Source: Scenedesmus sp. ARA3 (Eukaryota > Chlorophyta > Chlorophyceae > Sphaeropleales > Scenedesmaceae). Taken from it: a stretch of DNA of 15,006 bases. The stretch is from NCBI GenBank assembly GCA_004335835.1, contig RWJK01001519.1, positions 1-15,006 on the forward strand, written 5' to 3'. Below are positions 1-9,834 of this stretch, in pieces. The translations under genes were made by a program, and so were the position numbers. The first letter of the stretch is position 1. Each line of letters opens with the position of its first letter. The notes beneath the pieces are model-generated. The model did not search any database and was not told the origin of the DNA. It saw nothing but the letters and a program-made list of their open reading frames with translations.

Positions 1-671
1 AGATGCTTGCTGACGTGGCGCAGCTGGGCAACCACACTGCGTCAGACCCTGGGGAGGGGGGCGTGAAGCGGGAGGCCAGCGAACCCGCCAAGCCTGAGGA
101 GCAGCAGCAGCAGGGTGCGGCTGTAGCAGCACCGCAGGATGGGGCAGCAGCAGCAACAGCAGCAGTGCAGCAGGGGCAGGATGCAGCAGGGCAGGAGGCT
201 GCAGCAGTACCGCAGGCTGGCACTGGCGAGCCAGCGGCTGCTGAAGATGCTGAGCAGCAGCAGCAGCAGCAGGCGCAGCAGCTGGAACAGCCGGAGCCGC
301 AGCAGCAGCTTCAGCAGGAGCAGCCGCCGGAACAGCAGCAGGAGCAGCAGCAGGAGCAGCAGCAGGAAGTTGTGCAGGGCTCTGAAGCTGCAGGAGATGC
401 TGCTGGTGATGCGGGTGCTGGTACTTGCGCAGCAGCCGAAGCTGCAGCAGGGTCTAGCGAGCAGCAGCAGCAGCAGCAGCAGCATAGTACCCCGTCACCG
501 CTGGGAGTGGGATTGATCGCAGGCCGCTCGAGCCCTGCTCAGGATGCGCCGCCCACCAGCGAAGGGGCTGCTGCTGCCACAGCGGCTGCTGCGGGGCTGC
601 CTGGGCGTTGCGATGACCAGGCGTACATCAATGAGGCGGGTGCAGCAGCGCCAGCGCGCGTGAAGGGCTGA
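1..671 (+). CDS. C-terminal part of a Gln/Ala-rich low-complexity protein (partial)
   Basis: The frame is open from the left edge to a TGA at 669-671, giving about 222 residues. The gene probably starts upstream of the window, or this is its last exon (the window begins with AG, as a splice acceptor would end). The protein is compositionally biased: runs of Q (for example QQQQQQ near residue 85 and QQQQQQQ near residue 153), repeated QQQE blocks around residues 105-122, and Ala/Gly/Glu-rich linkers. No folded domain, catalytic motif, signal peptide or membrane segment is visible. The less repetitive C-terminal 60 residues (STPSPLGVG..., ending PARVKG) still look disordered. Such tails are common in algal nuclear regulatory proteins, but I do not recognise a family. 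CAG-rich DNA stays open in several frames, so coding status rests on the length of the acidic/Gln frame and its clean stop. Confidence 0.5.
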   Translation, partial: MLADVAQLGNHTASDPGEGGVKREASEPAKPEEQQQQGAAVAAPQDGAAAATAAVQQGQDAAGQEAAAVPQAGTGEPAAAEDAEQQQQQQAQQLEQPEPQQQLQQEQPPEQQQEQQQEQQQEVVQGSEAAGDAAGDAGAGTCAAAEAAAGSSEQQQQQQQHSTPSPLGVGLIAGRSSPAQDAPPTSEGAAAATAAAAGLPGRCDDQAYINEAGAAAPARVKG

Positions 672-2613
672 GAAGGCTGGCTGCAGGCCCTGCACACCTG
701 CTGCTCAGCTGACAGTATGTTTGCTAATTAGTGCACATGTGTATGGCTCTGGGAATTGCTGGGTGTGTGCGGCTCTGGGCAGCAAGGCAGCGAGGCTGCT
801 GCCAGGTTTGCCGGCGGGGTGATTGGAGCTTGTGCTGGCGGCTTGTTACCTGTACATGTGTATGATGCTTGAGCGGTGGAGCGGCATGTTGGCTGGTCTC
901 TCCAGAGGAGCCATATTTTTGCCACAACAGGTGCTTGTGTTGCGGCATTTGTGCTGATGCTCTGTTCAGCGATAACCGACCAGGCTTGCATGCATGCTGC
1001 TGTTTGGGAATGCAACTTGCATGTCGGTGGCTGATGTGTTGTGCACAGTGTACTGCATGCCTGTCAGTGCTCTGGGGCTGTGCAGTGTTTGGCGCGTGTT
1101 GGGTGGTACCACCGGTGTGCAGCTGTGTGCATGATGTTGAGAGCGAGGCTGCGCTATGAGGCAAGTCTGACACACCTAGAAGACAGACGGTCTGCAATAT
1201 GCAGGCCACGTCTTGCAGTGCCCTCATGCAAATTGACTGCCGAGGGTGTTAAAATGAGGCGCGTGCGCTGCTTTAGAGGTTAGAGGCACCAAGCGTGCGC
1301 CTCGCAGGTTGGTGGTGGCGGTGTTGTGCACCACGTGGTGCTGTGCTATACAGGATGGAGCAGCGGTGCTCCCACAGCGCCTGGGTGTCCCGTGATGTTG
1401 TGTCAGCAGCTGAGCGCATTCACTCTGGCGCTTGGTTGAGCAGCTGCATTGCCTTCTGTTGCAGGCAACATGCCGTGTACAGCACTTAAGGGCGTGCTGT
1501 GGGGCGCCCCGAATGAGCAAGCAACGTTTTGGTGTTGGGGCAGTGCGATGTGCTGCGCAGTCACTGTGCAGCGTGCTGTTCAGCGTGGCATCTGCTTGAG
1601 GCGCATTTATTTGAACAGGACGTGCATGCCGCACATGGTGTGGCGGTGGGGCATCGTCCATCAGCTGCCGGGAGCTTTGATGACGCCAGCTGGGCGTGTC
1701 TCTTGAGTCGAGCGTCACCATATGCATGCACACAGTGTCAGAAACAAGTGTCACCAGCAGCGGCAGCAGCGTTTGGCGTATCGTTTGCACTTGGTTGACC
1801 AGCAGCTGGGCTGGCGAGTGGCGGTGCGGCAGGTATACATTATTTCTGCTAAGGGCATGGCTACAAGTTCAACAGCTGTCACGCGGGAGCTTTGCTATTG
1901 AGGTGGGCAACTCGCCCTTGCACTGGCAGGATCAACAACCTTTGTTTTTGAAGGGCGGCTGTGACGAGTGACTCTCATTTCATTACACTGCTGTTTTGCT
2001 TGCTATCTTGTTGCTATGCACATTTTTTCTGGGTACTTTGGCTCCAAGTTTGGAATGTGACGGCGTCGTGGGCGCCAGGCGTTTGACGGATGACATCTGG
2101 GAATCATGTACATTTGTTGAGCTGAGGTTTGATTGTGGTGTCACTCAAATGGGGTTTTGAGGTGGCTGCCAATGCGGCATAGTTTGCCTGTATCGAGGTC
2201 CTTCACATGTTTTTATCGAGGTCCTTCACATGATTTGAGGTAACAACTGTACAATCTGCTGATGGCATGGACCCATTGCGTTGACTGTCAATGCGCTGTG
2301 ACAGCACATCAATCTACCACTGCAGTACTGGTGAGCAGCCTTGGTGGCTTTCAGATGATTCAAACTGCCATAACCACGGCGATCATGATCATGTTACCAT
2401 TTGAGCCATAGCACAGTCGCCATCGACCCCACAACACGGTGATGACAAAAATGCAGAATAACTGACCACAGATGGCCACACTACACTGACGTGATAGGCT
2501 AGCCCGCAGGCTGGCACATAGTACGTGCCTGCGTAGTACAAGAGACTGTCCATCTTCACAAGAAAGCACCAGCAAACGCCAGACTAACCGTAACTACTGT
2601 CATGATAGCAATA
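672..2613. other. Intergenic region with no convincing gene
   Basis: About 1.9 kb between the stop of the left-edge gene and the stop of the minus-strand MED27 gene. The plus strand is rich in TG and GCATGC-type words. Several ORFs of 60-190 codons exist, but they are rich in Cys, His and Trp, overlap on both strands and show no motif. The part next to 2613 should contain the 3' untranslated region of MED27, and the part after 671 that of the left-edge gene. I see no clear chlorophyte TGTAA polyadenylation signal close to either stop. A short direct repeat at 2191-2232 is listed separately. Confidence 0.5.
2191..2232. repeat. Two-copy tandem repeat, 19-bp core with 23-bp period
   Basis: TATCGAGGTCCTTCACATG occurs exactly at 2191-2209 and again at 2214-2232, separated by four T residues. 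It lies in the intergenic region about 400 bp beyond the MED27 stop. No function is apparent. Confidence 0.9.
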
Positions 2614-5415
2614 TCACTGAGCCATGGCCTCCTGCAGCTGCGCCAGCAGCAGATTGTCTGAGGGAGCAGTACTGCGCATTACTCCATCGCCCAAGGCAAG
2701 CTCCAGCTGCTCTGCTGCTGCTGCTGGTGCTGCTGCCGCTGCTGCCTGCTGCTCCGCTGGCGGCCAGGGAGCGAGGTGTGTGTGGTACGCCTTGCGCAGC
2801 GCCTTGTTGCTGGCTGCTTGGAACAGCTGCTCCAGGGACAGCCTGCGCGGCAGCCACACCAATGACAGTTACAAAGGTTATGACAGTTACAAAGGTTGCG
2901 TCAGTTGTAAGTAGGTGTTTAGCAGGGCGTGTTGCCGTACCAAACCAAGGCTGTGTTTGCAGGTTTGATGGTGTCGACATCTGTAGCGAGCATGCATGCG
3001 CAGCATTGCACGATGCAGGACAACCGTCACATTTACGGTGTCGATTAACTGTCACCACAGCAGGGGGCAGCAATGGCTGTGGGCACTGCAGCTGCAGCTG
3101 ACACGCTGGCACACCTACGTTTCTCCTTTAAAGGCTGGCAGCTCACCAGTAGGGCCGCAGCACTGGTGGCAGCGGGATGGCCGTAGCAGGCTCCCAAGCC
3201 ATCAGCTTGCCGCTCACATCACACGGCCTGCTGAACAGATCGTCATAACACGCCAGCCACAGCAGCAGGCACTCCAGCGCGACACCAGCAGCCAGCCTGC
3301 TGCTGCTGCTGGTGCGGCTGCTGCTGCTGTGGGCACCGTTGCCTGCTGCTGCTGCTGCTGCTGATGGTGGTGGCTCCAGCAGAGCATGCGCTGACTCCAG
3401 CTGCTGGAAGTGATGCATTGCACGCACAGCGAGGTTGCTGATGCGCTTGAACACCTGCACATGCATGCAAACATGGTGAGTGATATCACCAACCAGGAAC
3501 GCCACATTCGAGCCTTACTCACAGCTCCAGCAGCTCCCAACACGCCTGCTTGCTGCTAGACGTCGAGCGCTATGCAGCACACAGAGACATCTTACATACT
3601 GCGGCTGATGTGCTGTGATCTAACCATTAGCGCAGCAGCGGCCAGCCTCACCTGGTGCTTTGATGAGCCCCAGGCGTCTATGCTGGCGGCCTTGTCAGCG
3701 CTGTCGATGCACAGCCGCACTGGATCCAGGCAGCCAGGCGCAGCCAGCGCCACTGAGGCAGCAAACACGCCCGGGCACACCACGCGCACCTACACGGCAG
3801 CGCATCACAGCAGTGTGGAGCAGACGTACTATGAGTCAGCTCTAGGGTGCAGCGCGCCAGCGCGCGCATGCATCATGATTTTGAGCGACGGCAGAAGCAG
3901 CATGTGTTGTGGTGGCCGCACGCCGCTGCTGCTGCTGCTCAGGCCTGCTACACGTGCTGTTTTCAGTACCATACCAGCCCACACCGTCCATCGCCAATGT
4001 CCATCGCCACACTCGCCGCATGCGCCGTGCACATCACCACACTGTCTGACAACTGGCGAACCTTCATATGAATCGCACATCATTGCATAAGAGCTTCTTA
4101 TTGCAACTGTGCCTGCCCACCTCATCGATCCAGTTCCAGTACTTGGCCAGGCTGTGCTCATTAATGGGCTTGCCCGGCTCTGCAGGCGAACTGAAGAACA
4201 GCTGGTTGCTGGAGCTCTTAAACAGGTGCAGCTGCAGCTTGGGTGCCGCTGACAGCACCGACTGAATCGGCCGCAGCAGCGGCGTGTGATCTACGAGGAC
4301 AGCAGGCACAGGAGGCGGTTAGGAGGTGTTTTTTTATACGTCTGTTGATGTAGCGTAGTGGTGCTTGATTGCACAGCGGATGATATGGCATGTATGTGAT
4401 GGTGCAGTGCTGAAGATGTGTACCTGAGGCTGAGGGTACCACCCATGCATGTTTGGTGTGGGTTGTTGCCCTGCCTTTTCAACAAGCAGTGTGGCCTCAA
4501 GGTGCACAGAGAAGCAAAGATGTCTTGCAGGACAGCCGGCAGCAAACTGACTTGCTGTACTGCCCGGCAGCTGGCAGTTGCGGCTGAGGATGCTAAGCAT
4601 TGTTGACTGCTGTGTGTGCATACATAATCAAGTGTGTATGTGTGTGCAGTGTGCAAGCTACCCACCATACATGTGCTGCCGCTGCTGCTGCTGAGGCTGT
4701 ATGGGTTTCAGCCCTGCTGCTCCTGCTGCTCCTGCTGCTGCTGCTGCACTGCCATTGGCGGTGCACAGTGCTGCCTGCACCTGCTGCTGCAGGACAAGTG
4801 CTGCCTGCCGGGCCTGCTGCTGCGCACTGCTTGTCCATGCAGCTTGCGCTGCTGCTGTTGCATCTGTTGTTTGGCTCGGCTGTTGCACGGCAGCGCTTGG
4901 CTGGCCCTGCAGCACTGCTGCATGCAGCGCCTGCAGCTGAGGCCCCAGCGTTTGCAGCTGCTGTATATTCTGTTCTGCGCGCTGCGATCACGGCATTGGT
5001 ATGCAGACATCAGGTGCCGTCAGGCTGTTATGAGCAGTTGTTGTGGGCATTGAGCACTGCAAGCTGCAGCTGCAGGCAACAAATTTCCAGCACGTGCCAG
5101 TAGACATTGCATAAGAAGAAGTGCAGCACTCAGGTCGCCTGCAGGACAGCGTTACCTGCAGGCACTCCAGTGCTTCGTCTGCTGCTGATGGCCCTTGCTG
5201 CGGTACATCTGGGCACCTGCACAAGGCTGTGATCACGTCCGACTTGATATGTTGTACCTACAGAACATGCGTTCAGTTGGGTTCTGATACGGTCATTCTT
5301 CGGGTGGTGCTGTTTAGTCAGTAACCAAGGCATGGTGCCTCAGGGCCTTCCAGCGCTGGTGGCGCACCTTGTCTATGGCTTCAGCCAGCAACGCTGCTCT
5401 TGGGTCTGATGCCAT
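2614..5415 (-). CDS. MED27: Mediator complex subunit 27 (MED27), seven exons, complete
   Basis: Nuclear subunit of Mediator, which links transcription factors to RNA polymerase II. Exons in coding order: 5415-5368, 5257-5156, 4981-4666, 4290-4121, 3789-3652, 3454-3147, 2842-2614. All junctions are GT-AG, the phases agree, and the total is 1311 nt (436 aa plus TGA). The ATG at 5415-5413 sits in AACAACAATGG. Residues 1-80 form a helical N-terminus (LAEAIDKVQHIKSDVITAL, then EALECLQRAEQNIQQLQ). A Gln/Ala-rich linker ends near residue 155. DHTPLLRPIQSVLSAAPKL (156-174) matches the region before the plant C-terminal domain. Residues 213-370 hold the signature: VCPGVFAASVALAAPGCLDP, then QVFKRISNLAVRAMHHFQQ, then LLLWLACYDDLFSRPC and LPPVLRPYW. 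The length is close to that of plant MED27. The usual second Cys of PCxxCG is Ser here (PCDVSG). The last 55 residues are an Ala/Gln-rich extension. The identity is from remembered family patterns, but collinearity across seven exons makes it strong. Confidence 0.92.
2862..2897. repeat. Perfect 18-bp tandem duplication in the last MED27 intron
   Basis: ATGACAGTTACAAAGGTT at 2862-2879 is repeated without mismatch at 2880-2897. It starts about 20 bp inside the intron from the last exon, on the acceptor side of the minus-strand gene (exon edge at 2842). It may include the branch-point area, but no function can be read from it. Confidence 0.9.
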
Positions 5416-6243
5416 TGTTGTTCTTTAATATAAGAGTTTGGTGCAATGCTAATTAAATCTCTTGTAAGGCCAATGAACACTTGAGCTACAGTAGCACTGT
5501 ACTGTAGTGCCAGCCCTGCGCCCCACAATTATAGGTCAATGAGTGCAACCCTGGTCATCATTCACCCGGCATGCGATCTTGGTGTTTTGAAACAAGACAT
5601 CTGATGGGCCCGGTGCAGAACAACAGTTCCAACTCCTCACTGAGCAGCACACTGGTATGACAACCAGAATGACAAAGCGCCGAGTCGATGCAGAGCAGGT
5701 AGTGTTGCGTCCTGAAGCCACGATTGATGCGGTATGCATAAACGCTCTTGGCGTAATCGTTCAACGGACCAGTGACAGAAGCAACCCCAAGTTCGGGCCC
5801 CCAACTCTTGGCAGGACCAGTGCCCGTGTACGTTCGGTCTCAAAGGCTTTATACAGAGTTGACAGTTTGCGTTGCGTAGCCCCAGCACTTTACCAGCCAA
5901 CCATATAGGAAGCCCGCGTTGCGCTGCTAACGAACCCAGCCGAAGGCAAGGCTCGCATGGGCATATTGTGCCCTATGTCGTCAATCTAAGCCTTCTTCAA
6001 CTTGATTGAACCAGTCTGAGCTGAGAAGGGCGTGGTGCGGCTACAACCCCCTAGACAGTGTGCTGCCTGGTGAGTTGCTTGCAAGACGGTTGGCGTCTTC
6101 AGAGGTATCTTCACCACAGACGAGCACTACCAGCTGTATGTTTGTGTGAGTGTCAACCTGGTAGTGCTGACAGCAGCTTGACTAGTCCCCACTTCTGCCT
6201 TGCAGGACAGGCACACACCAACAGCACAGCAACAGCGGCAGCC
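5416..6243. promoter_or_regulatory. Divergent intergenic region between MED27 and the beta-propeller gene
   Basis: About 830 bp separate the MED27 ATG (minus) from the beta-propeller ATG (plus), so both promoters should lie here. On the minus strand TATATTAAA lies about 12-20 nt before the MED27 ATG, which is too close for a TATA box unless the leader is almost absent. On the plus strand TTATACA occurs near 5849. CCTTGCAG just before 6205 looks like a splice acceptor, so the beta-propeller gene may have a 5' UTR intron. Compared with the neighbours, 5530-6050 has few CAG/CTG runs. An 83-codon ORF at 5657-5908 has no recognisable motif and I do not call it a gene. Confidence 0.45.
5486..5507. 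repeat. Perfect 8-bp inverted repeat (hairpin) upstream of MED27
   Basis: CTACAGTA (5486-5493) and TACTGTAG (5500-5507) are exact reverse complements around the six-base loop GCACTG. The element lies about 70-90 bp upstream of the MED27 start codon. It could be a protein-binding dyad in the promoter or a chance hairpin. Confidence 0.7.
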
Positions 6244-9200
6244 ATGCTGCGCCGCCATGCTGTGCCAGCATCGCGTCGCAGAGCAGCCGCAGGAATCTCC
6301 TTGCTACTGCTGGTGCAGCTTGTGGCAGCAGATGTCAAGCAGCTCTCAGCCACTGTGCTGGGCCAGCAGCCAGTTTGGGTGCAGAACCGGTCAGCAGACA
6401 TAGTGCTTGACTTTCGAAAAGCAGACCCGCACTACAGGCATCCAAGTCCAGGCATGGTGCAGATTAGGGGCAAGGATATGAAGGTCAACTACCACATAGG
6501 CTATTATCATGGCAACGTGGCCATGGTGCGTTACGGCACCAGCTTTGTTCTGGCAGTGCGCAAAATGCACTTCTACAAGACGCTGCGTTCAGCAATTGAA
6601 AACTACCCGCTGTCTACCAAGAAAGGTGGGCAGGCAGTAACTTACAGAATCCACCAGCAGCCAGGGTGGCTGAAGGCATGCGGAACACCAGCTCAAAGCA
6701 GCAAACATTTTGCACGACTTGTGTCGTCGTGTTATCAGACGCTGAGGAAGTCATGGCAGCCAAACCCAGCAGCAGTCAAACCCAATAACAGTTGCAGCTC
6801 CGAGTAGATGCAGTACCAGCTCCAGCCTTGCAGGATTCCTGCTGCTGCATGCAACGATGTGGATGAGTCCAGGCTGGACGGCAGGCTAGCTGGCAGGCTC
6901 GCTTGCCTGCAGTTGGTGCAGCTAGGCTGACGTGTCATGCTGACATACCCAGCCCAGCAGCAGCAAGTTGGTCGCAGCAGCGATGCGCCAACGCGGCATG
7001 CGTTGTCGCAATAGCTGCAGAGCAACATTGGCAGTGAGTGCATCGGCGAGTACGACTCCTGCTGCCTCAATGGTTGATCGGTTGGTTGCTTCCATGCGCC
7101 TACTCTTCAGGTTCTGTGAGATCTCTAGCTTGACCTCTTCGCTCTGCTTTACAAGCTGCGCTGCCCGTGCCGTCTTGGTTTGCTCACGGTGCAGACGAGG
7201 AGTACATCAGCTGGTGGGGCAGCAAGATGTCAGTGTGCTCCGTGGACAGCTTGACGCTGCAGCCGCTAGCCTGCGAGGATTACGACCCGCGCAGCTGGAA
7301 GGAGTGCGAGTGGAGCAAGGGCTTTGAGGGCGCAGGTGCGGCGGCTGGGGCGGCCAGCAGCAGGGGCTTTGGTATCTGGACAGTCTGTGTTTGATCAGGC
7401 GCAGCAGTGGCATTGGCGGCAGCGGCATGGTGCTGCAAGTCAGGTGCATGGCTGGTCAAAGAAGCCAACTGGGTGGTGCAGCATCAGTTGTGGCCTCCGC
7501 GCTTATGTGCTGTGGCACCTTCGCAAGCCTCACAGGGTCAGCGGTCACTTTAGGAGGCACCACTTCTGCTCTGTCTGCTGATTATGGTCTTGCGGCACTC
7601 GCTCAAACTGCACCTGTTGTGTTGCTGCTGTGTGCTGCAGGGCCGGAGGACCCGCGCCTGATTGTGTGGCCAGGCAAGTAGCTATCAACTCAGAATGCGC
7701 AAGTGCAGCAGCAGCGGCACCAGTGATCAGCAAGCAGCAGCAACAGCAACAGCAGCAGCTGCTGCAGCTGCTGTGGAAGCTCAGTGCAAAGCCGCTCAGT
7801 GCTGTGATTAGTGTGCTGCTGTATGTGTGTGTTGCTGCTGGTATCTGGCGTAGCAACAGTGCAAGCATGACACCAAGCAGTGCTGCCCATGGGGTGGCAA
7901 GTTCCGCGCAGCCCGCCAGCTATCACAACGTTGTCGGGTGGCGGCGTGTAGGGTATCCACACACTGGCCTTGTTTGCTCTGGGCGCCTTTTCATAGAGCA
8001 TTGTGAATTCGTCACCCGCCACCTCACCAGATGCTGCTGCTGCTGCTGCTGCTTTCCACAGGCAAGGGCCTGTTCATGATGTTTGGCTCCAAGCCCTGGC
8101 CCAAGGACCCCTCCGGCACGCGGCCCGAGCAGACCGCCTGCGAGGGCCCCTGGGCCTTCCAGCCGTGGCTGGTGCAGCTCAAATCATATGGGCCTGCGCC
8201 AGACCCCGCAGACCCCTGGGCGCAGGGCATCGTGCGGCTGCAGTACCTATCAGGGGAGGCCCCTAAGGAGGGGGAGCTGCTGAAGGAGAAGAACTGGAAC
8301 CCGTTTATCTACAAGGGGCAGCTCTTCTTCTCGCAGGTGGGTGTGGGGCAATTGTGTGTGTGTGTGTTGCTGTCGGCTGTAGGTGCTAGCGGCAGCAATC
8401 AGCTATTGTATGGGTAGGAAGCTGTGCGAGATGCAGGAGCAGAAGGGCGTCTGCAGATGCGGATGTGCAGCGCTACGTGCCACTCAGCAGCTGCAGCTGC
8501 CTTGCCATCCTGCAAGATGCCAGCACGCACAGGCATGTGCTGCACTCATCACAACACATTGTTTACTTGCCTGGCCCGCTTCAGCCTACACCGCACGCTG
8601 CATGCCACCCGCCCCCGAGGCGTAGCTCTTCACATGTCACCTCACTCTCTCACACCTCACTCTTGCGCCATCTGTACACACGTTTTGCTTTTTTTGTGCG
8701 ACTGCAGCAATTTGACCCGCACGTGGTCATCCAGCCGATGCCAAACGGCACCTGTGTGAAGCTCTTTGAGAGCAGCAGCCGCGTGTTCCGCAACCTCACC
8801 AGCAAGCCGCGCGGCAACACGCAGGCGCTGCTGGTGCCGGCGGCCTTCTCGGGCGAGGCGCGAGACTTTTACCTCGGCGTGGTGCACGCGGAGAGCCAGC
8901 GCGCGTACCTCAACTATTTCTACAAGATGCAGGTGGGAATGTGTGCGCGTGTGTGCACGGCCGTGTATCTGAGTGCCGGCATGTGTTTTTTCCTGTGCTC
9001 CAAACCGTTGTATGCAGACACTTTTGCCACACTTGCCATGTTGCTATGTAAAACAGGGTCACGTCATCAGAACCGCTGTATTCTTTGATTCAAGAACACC
9101 CTGATGCTGGCGGCCCGCTGCATCACCTGCTGCCGCCCTCACGCATTTGTGCGCACTCAGCTTCTCAAGCAGCCTGCTCTTGCACATGTGCCTCTCACCA

Positions 9201-9536
9201 GATGGTAGCGCAAACATTAGGTCACATTGATACTGGCAAATCTAACACACTGCGCACTGGCTGCTGCTGCCGCAGGCGCACCCTCCCTTCCGGATCTACG
9301 CGCGCTCCAAGCCCATGCCCATCATCAACGGTCAGCACCCGCGCAACCCGGTGTGGACCAGCGTGTCCTTCCCCATGTCGTTGGAGCTGCTGCCGGAGAC
9401 CAACCAGGTCATGATCGGCTACGGCAGCGGCGACCAGCTGCCGCGCGTGAAGCTGATGACCTGGCAGGAGGTGTCGGCGCTGTTCCCGCACGTGCAGCAC
9501 GCGCAGCATGGCGGCGGAGAGCTGGTGAGGCCGTGA
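6244..9536 (+). CDS. Secreted GH130-like beta-propeller carbohydrate-active protein, six exons
   Basis: Exons: 6244-6625, 7195-7335, 7641-7673, 8062-8336, 8708-8932, 9276-9536. Phases agree throughout; the total is 1317 nt (438 aa plus stop). The chosen ATG opens a signal peptide: basic MLRRHAVPASRRR, hydrophobic ISLLLLVQLVAA, likely cleavage near residue 29. Repeated beta-blade motifs follow: HGNVAMVRYGTSFVLAVRK (90-107), EEYISWWGS, GPEDPRLIVWPGKGLFMMFG (175-193), NWNPFIYKGQLFFSQ (263-277), DPHVVIQP, HPRNPVWTSVSFPM (373-386) and VMIGYGSGD (397-405). EDPR with N-P-F/Y blades and a closing GYGSGD recalls GH130 mannoside phosphorylases/hydrolases and the related eukaryotic GT108 enzymes. N-x-S/T sequons at N48, N290 and N306 fit the secretory route. 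I infer a Golgi or extracellular enzyme acting on mannose-type glycans; the substrate cannot be read. A donor-like GTGAGG at 9525, just before the stop, leaves open a further exon. Confidence 0.8.
7641..7673 (+). other. 33-nt microexon with GC-AG donor, encoding the PEDPR motif
   Basis: Exon 3 of the beta-propeller gene is bounded by CTGCAG (ending 7640) and the donor AG|GCAAGT (intron from 7674). It encodes G-PEDPRLIVWP-G with split codons at both ends. With a GT donor, the only near option (AA|GTAGCT at 7678) would put the next exon out of frame. The GC donor instead gives WPGKGLFMMFG, and CAG|GCAAGT is the classical context of GC-AG introns. Confidence 0.8.
8032..8052 (+). repeat. CTG run inside the splice acceptor tract of an intron
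   Basis: About seven CTG/TGC units directly precede CTTTCCACAG, the acceptor of exon 4 of the beta-propeller gene, so the repeat forms most of the polypyrimidine-like tract. A CAG/CAA run at 7733-7763 lies in the same intron. Confidence 0.7.
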
Positions 9537-9834
9537 GCAAGGTTAGCCCTGCTCTTTTGCACTTGGCGGTTGTTTGAACTGGCACTGAGGTTGATGAGGG
9601 TCTGAATCAAACAGATGTTCTCGCTGCAATGGCACAGCAATGTTTGGGTTGGGGGGTAGCACAACTTGCCATGTCATGCACAGCGTGCTGTCAGCAGCAG
9701 CATTGCCGCGCTGGTATAAGGAGCTACTCCTGCATGCTAGCTGCAAGTTGCCTGTGCGTCCCACCAGGTCCGAACGAGCAATTATAGCTGCTGCTGTTAG
9801 TGGAGGTGGGCTCCTGCCTTGCTCAGATTTCCGG
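9537..9834. other. 3' flank between convergent genes
   Basis: About 300 bp between the stop of the beta-propeller gene and the stop of the tentative minus-strand gene. It should hold the converging 3' untranslated regions. I see no RNA gene, no repeat and no clear TGTAA signal. Confidence 0.4.

Noticed and set aside
42..485. 147-codon Leu-rich ORF on the minus strand
   Set aside because: It is the complement of the CAG repeats (CTG reads as Leu), has no motif and lies opposite the Gln-rich frame.
724..1790. Overlapping minus-strand ORFs of 167 and 188 codons
   Set aside because: They are rich in His, Cys, Gln and Thr with no conserved segment. They follow from the TG-rich plus strand, which has few stop codons in complement.
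4418..4621. Candidate extra MED27 exon ending CCTCAG|GTACAC
   Set aside because: Its open frames give the wrong phase for the exon starting at 4290. The one phase-compatible frame meets a stop shortly upstream. Exon 3 ending at 4666 joins 4290 in phase without it.
4600..5103. 167-codon plus-strand ORF with Leu/Cys/Ala runs
   Set aside because: It is antisense to MED27 exon 3 and is explained by the complement of its CAG-rich linker.
5657..5908. 83-codon plus-strand ORF (and a minus-strand 87-codon ORF opposite)
   Set aside because: Neither shows a recognisable motif or a splice partner, and both lie in the presumed divergent promoter region.
6058..6243. Upstream start of the beta-propeller gene at 6058
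   Set aside because: It starts from GTG and would bury the clear signal peptide. A splice-acceptor-like CCTTGCAG suggests this is 5' UTR.
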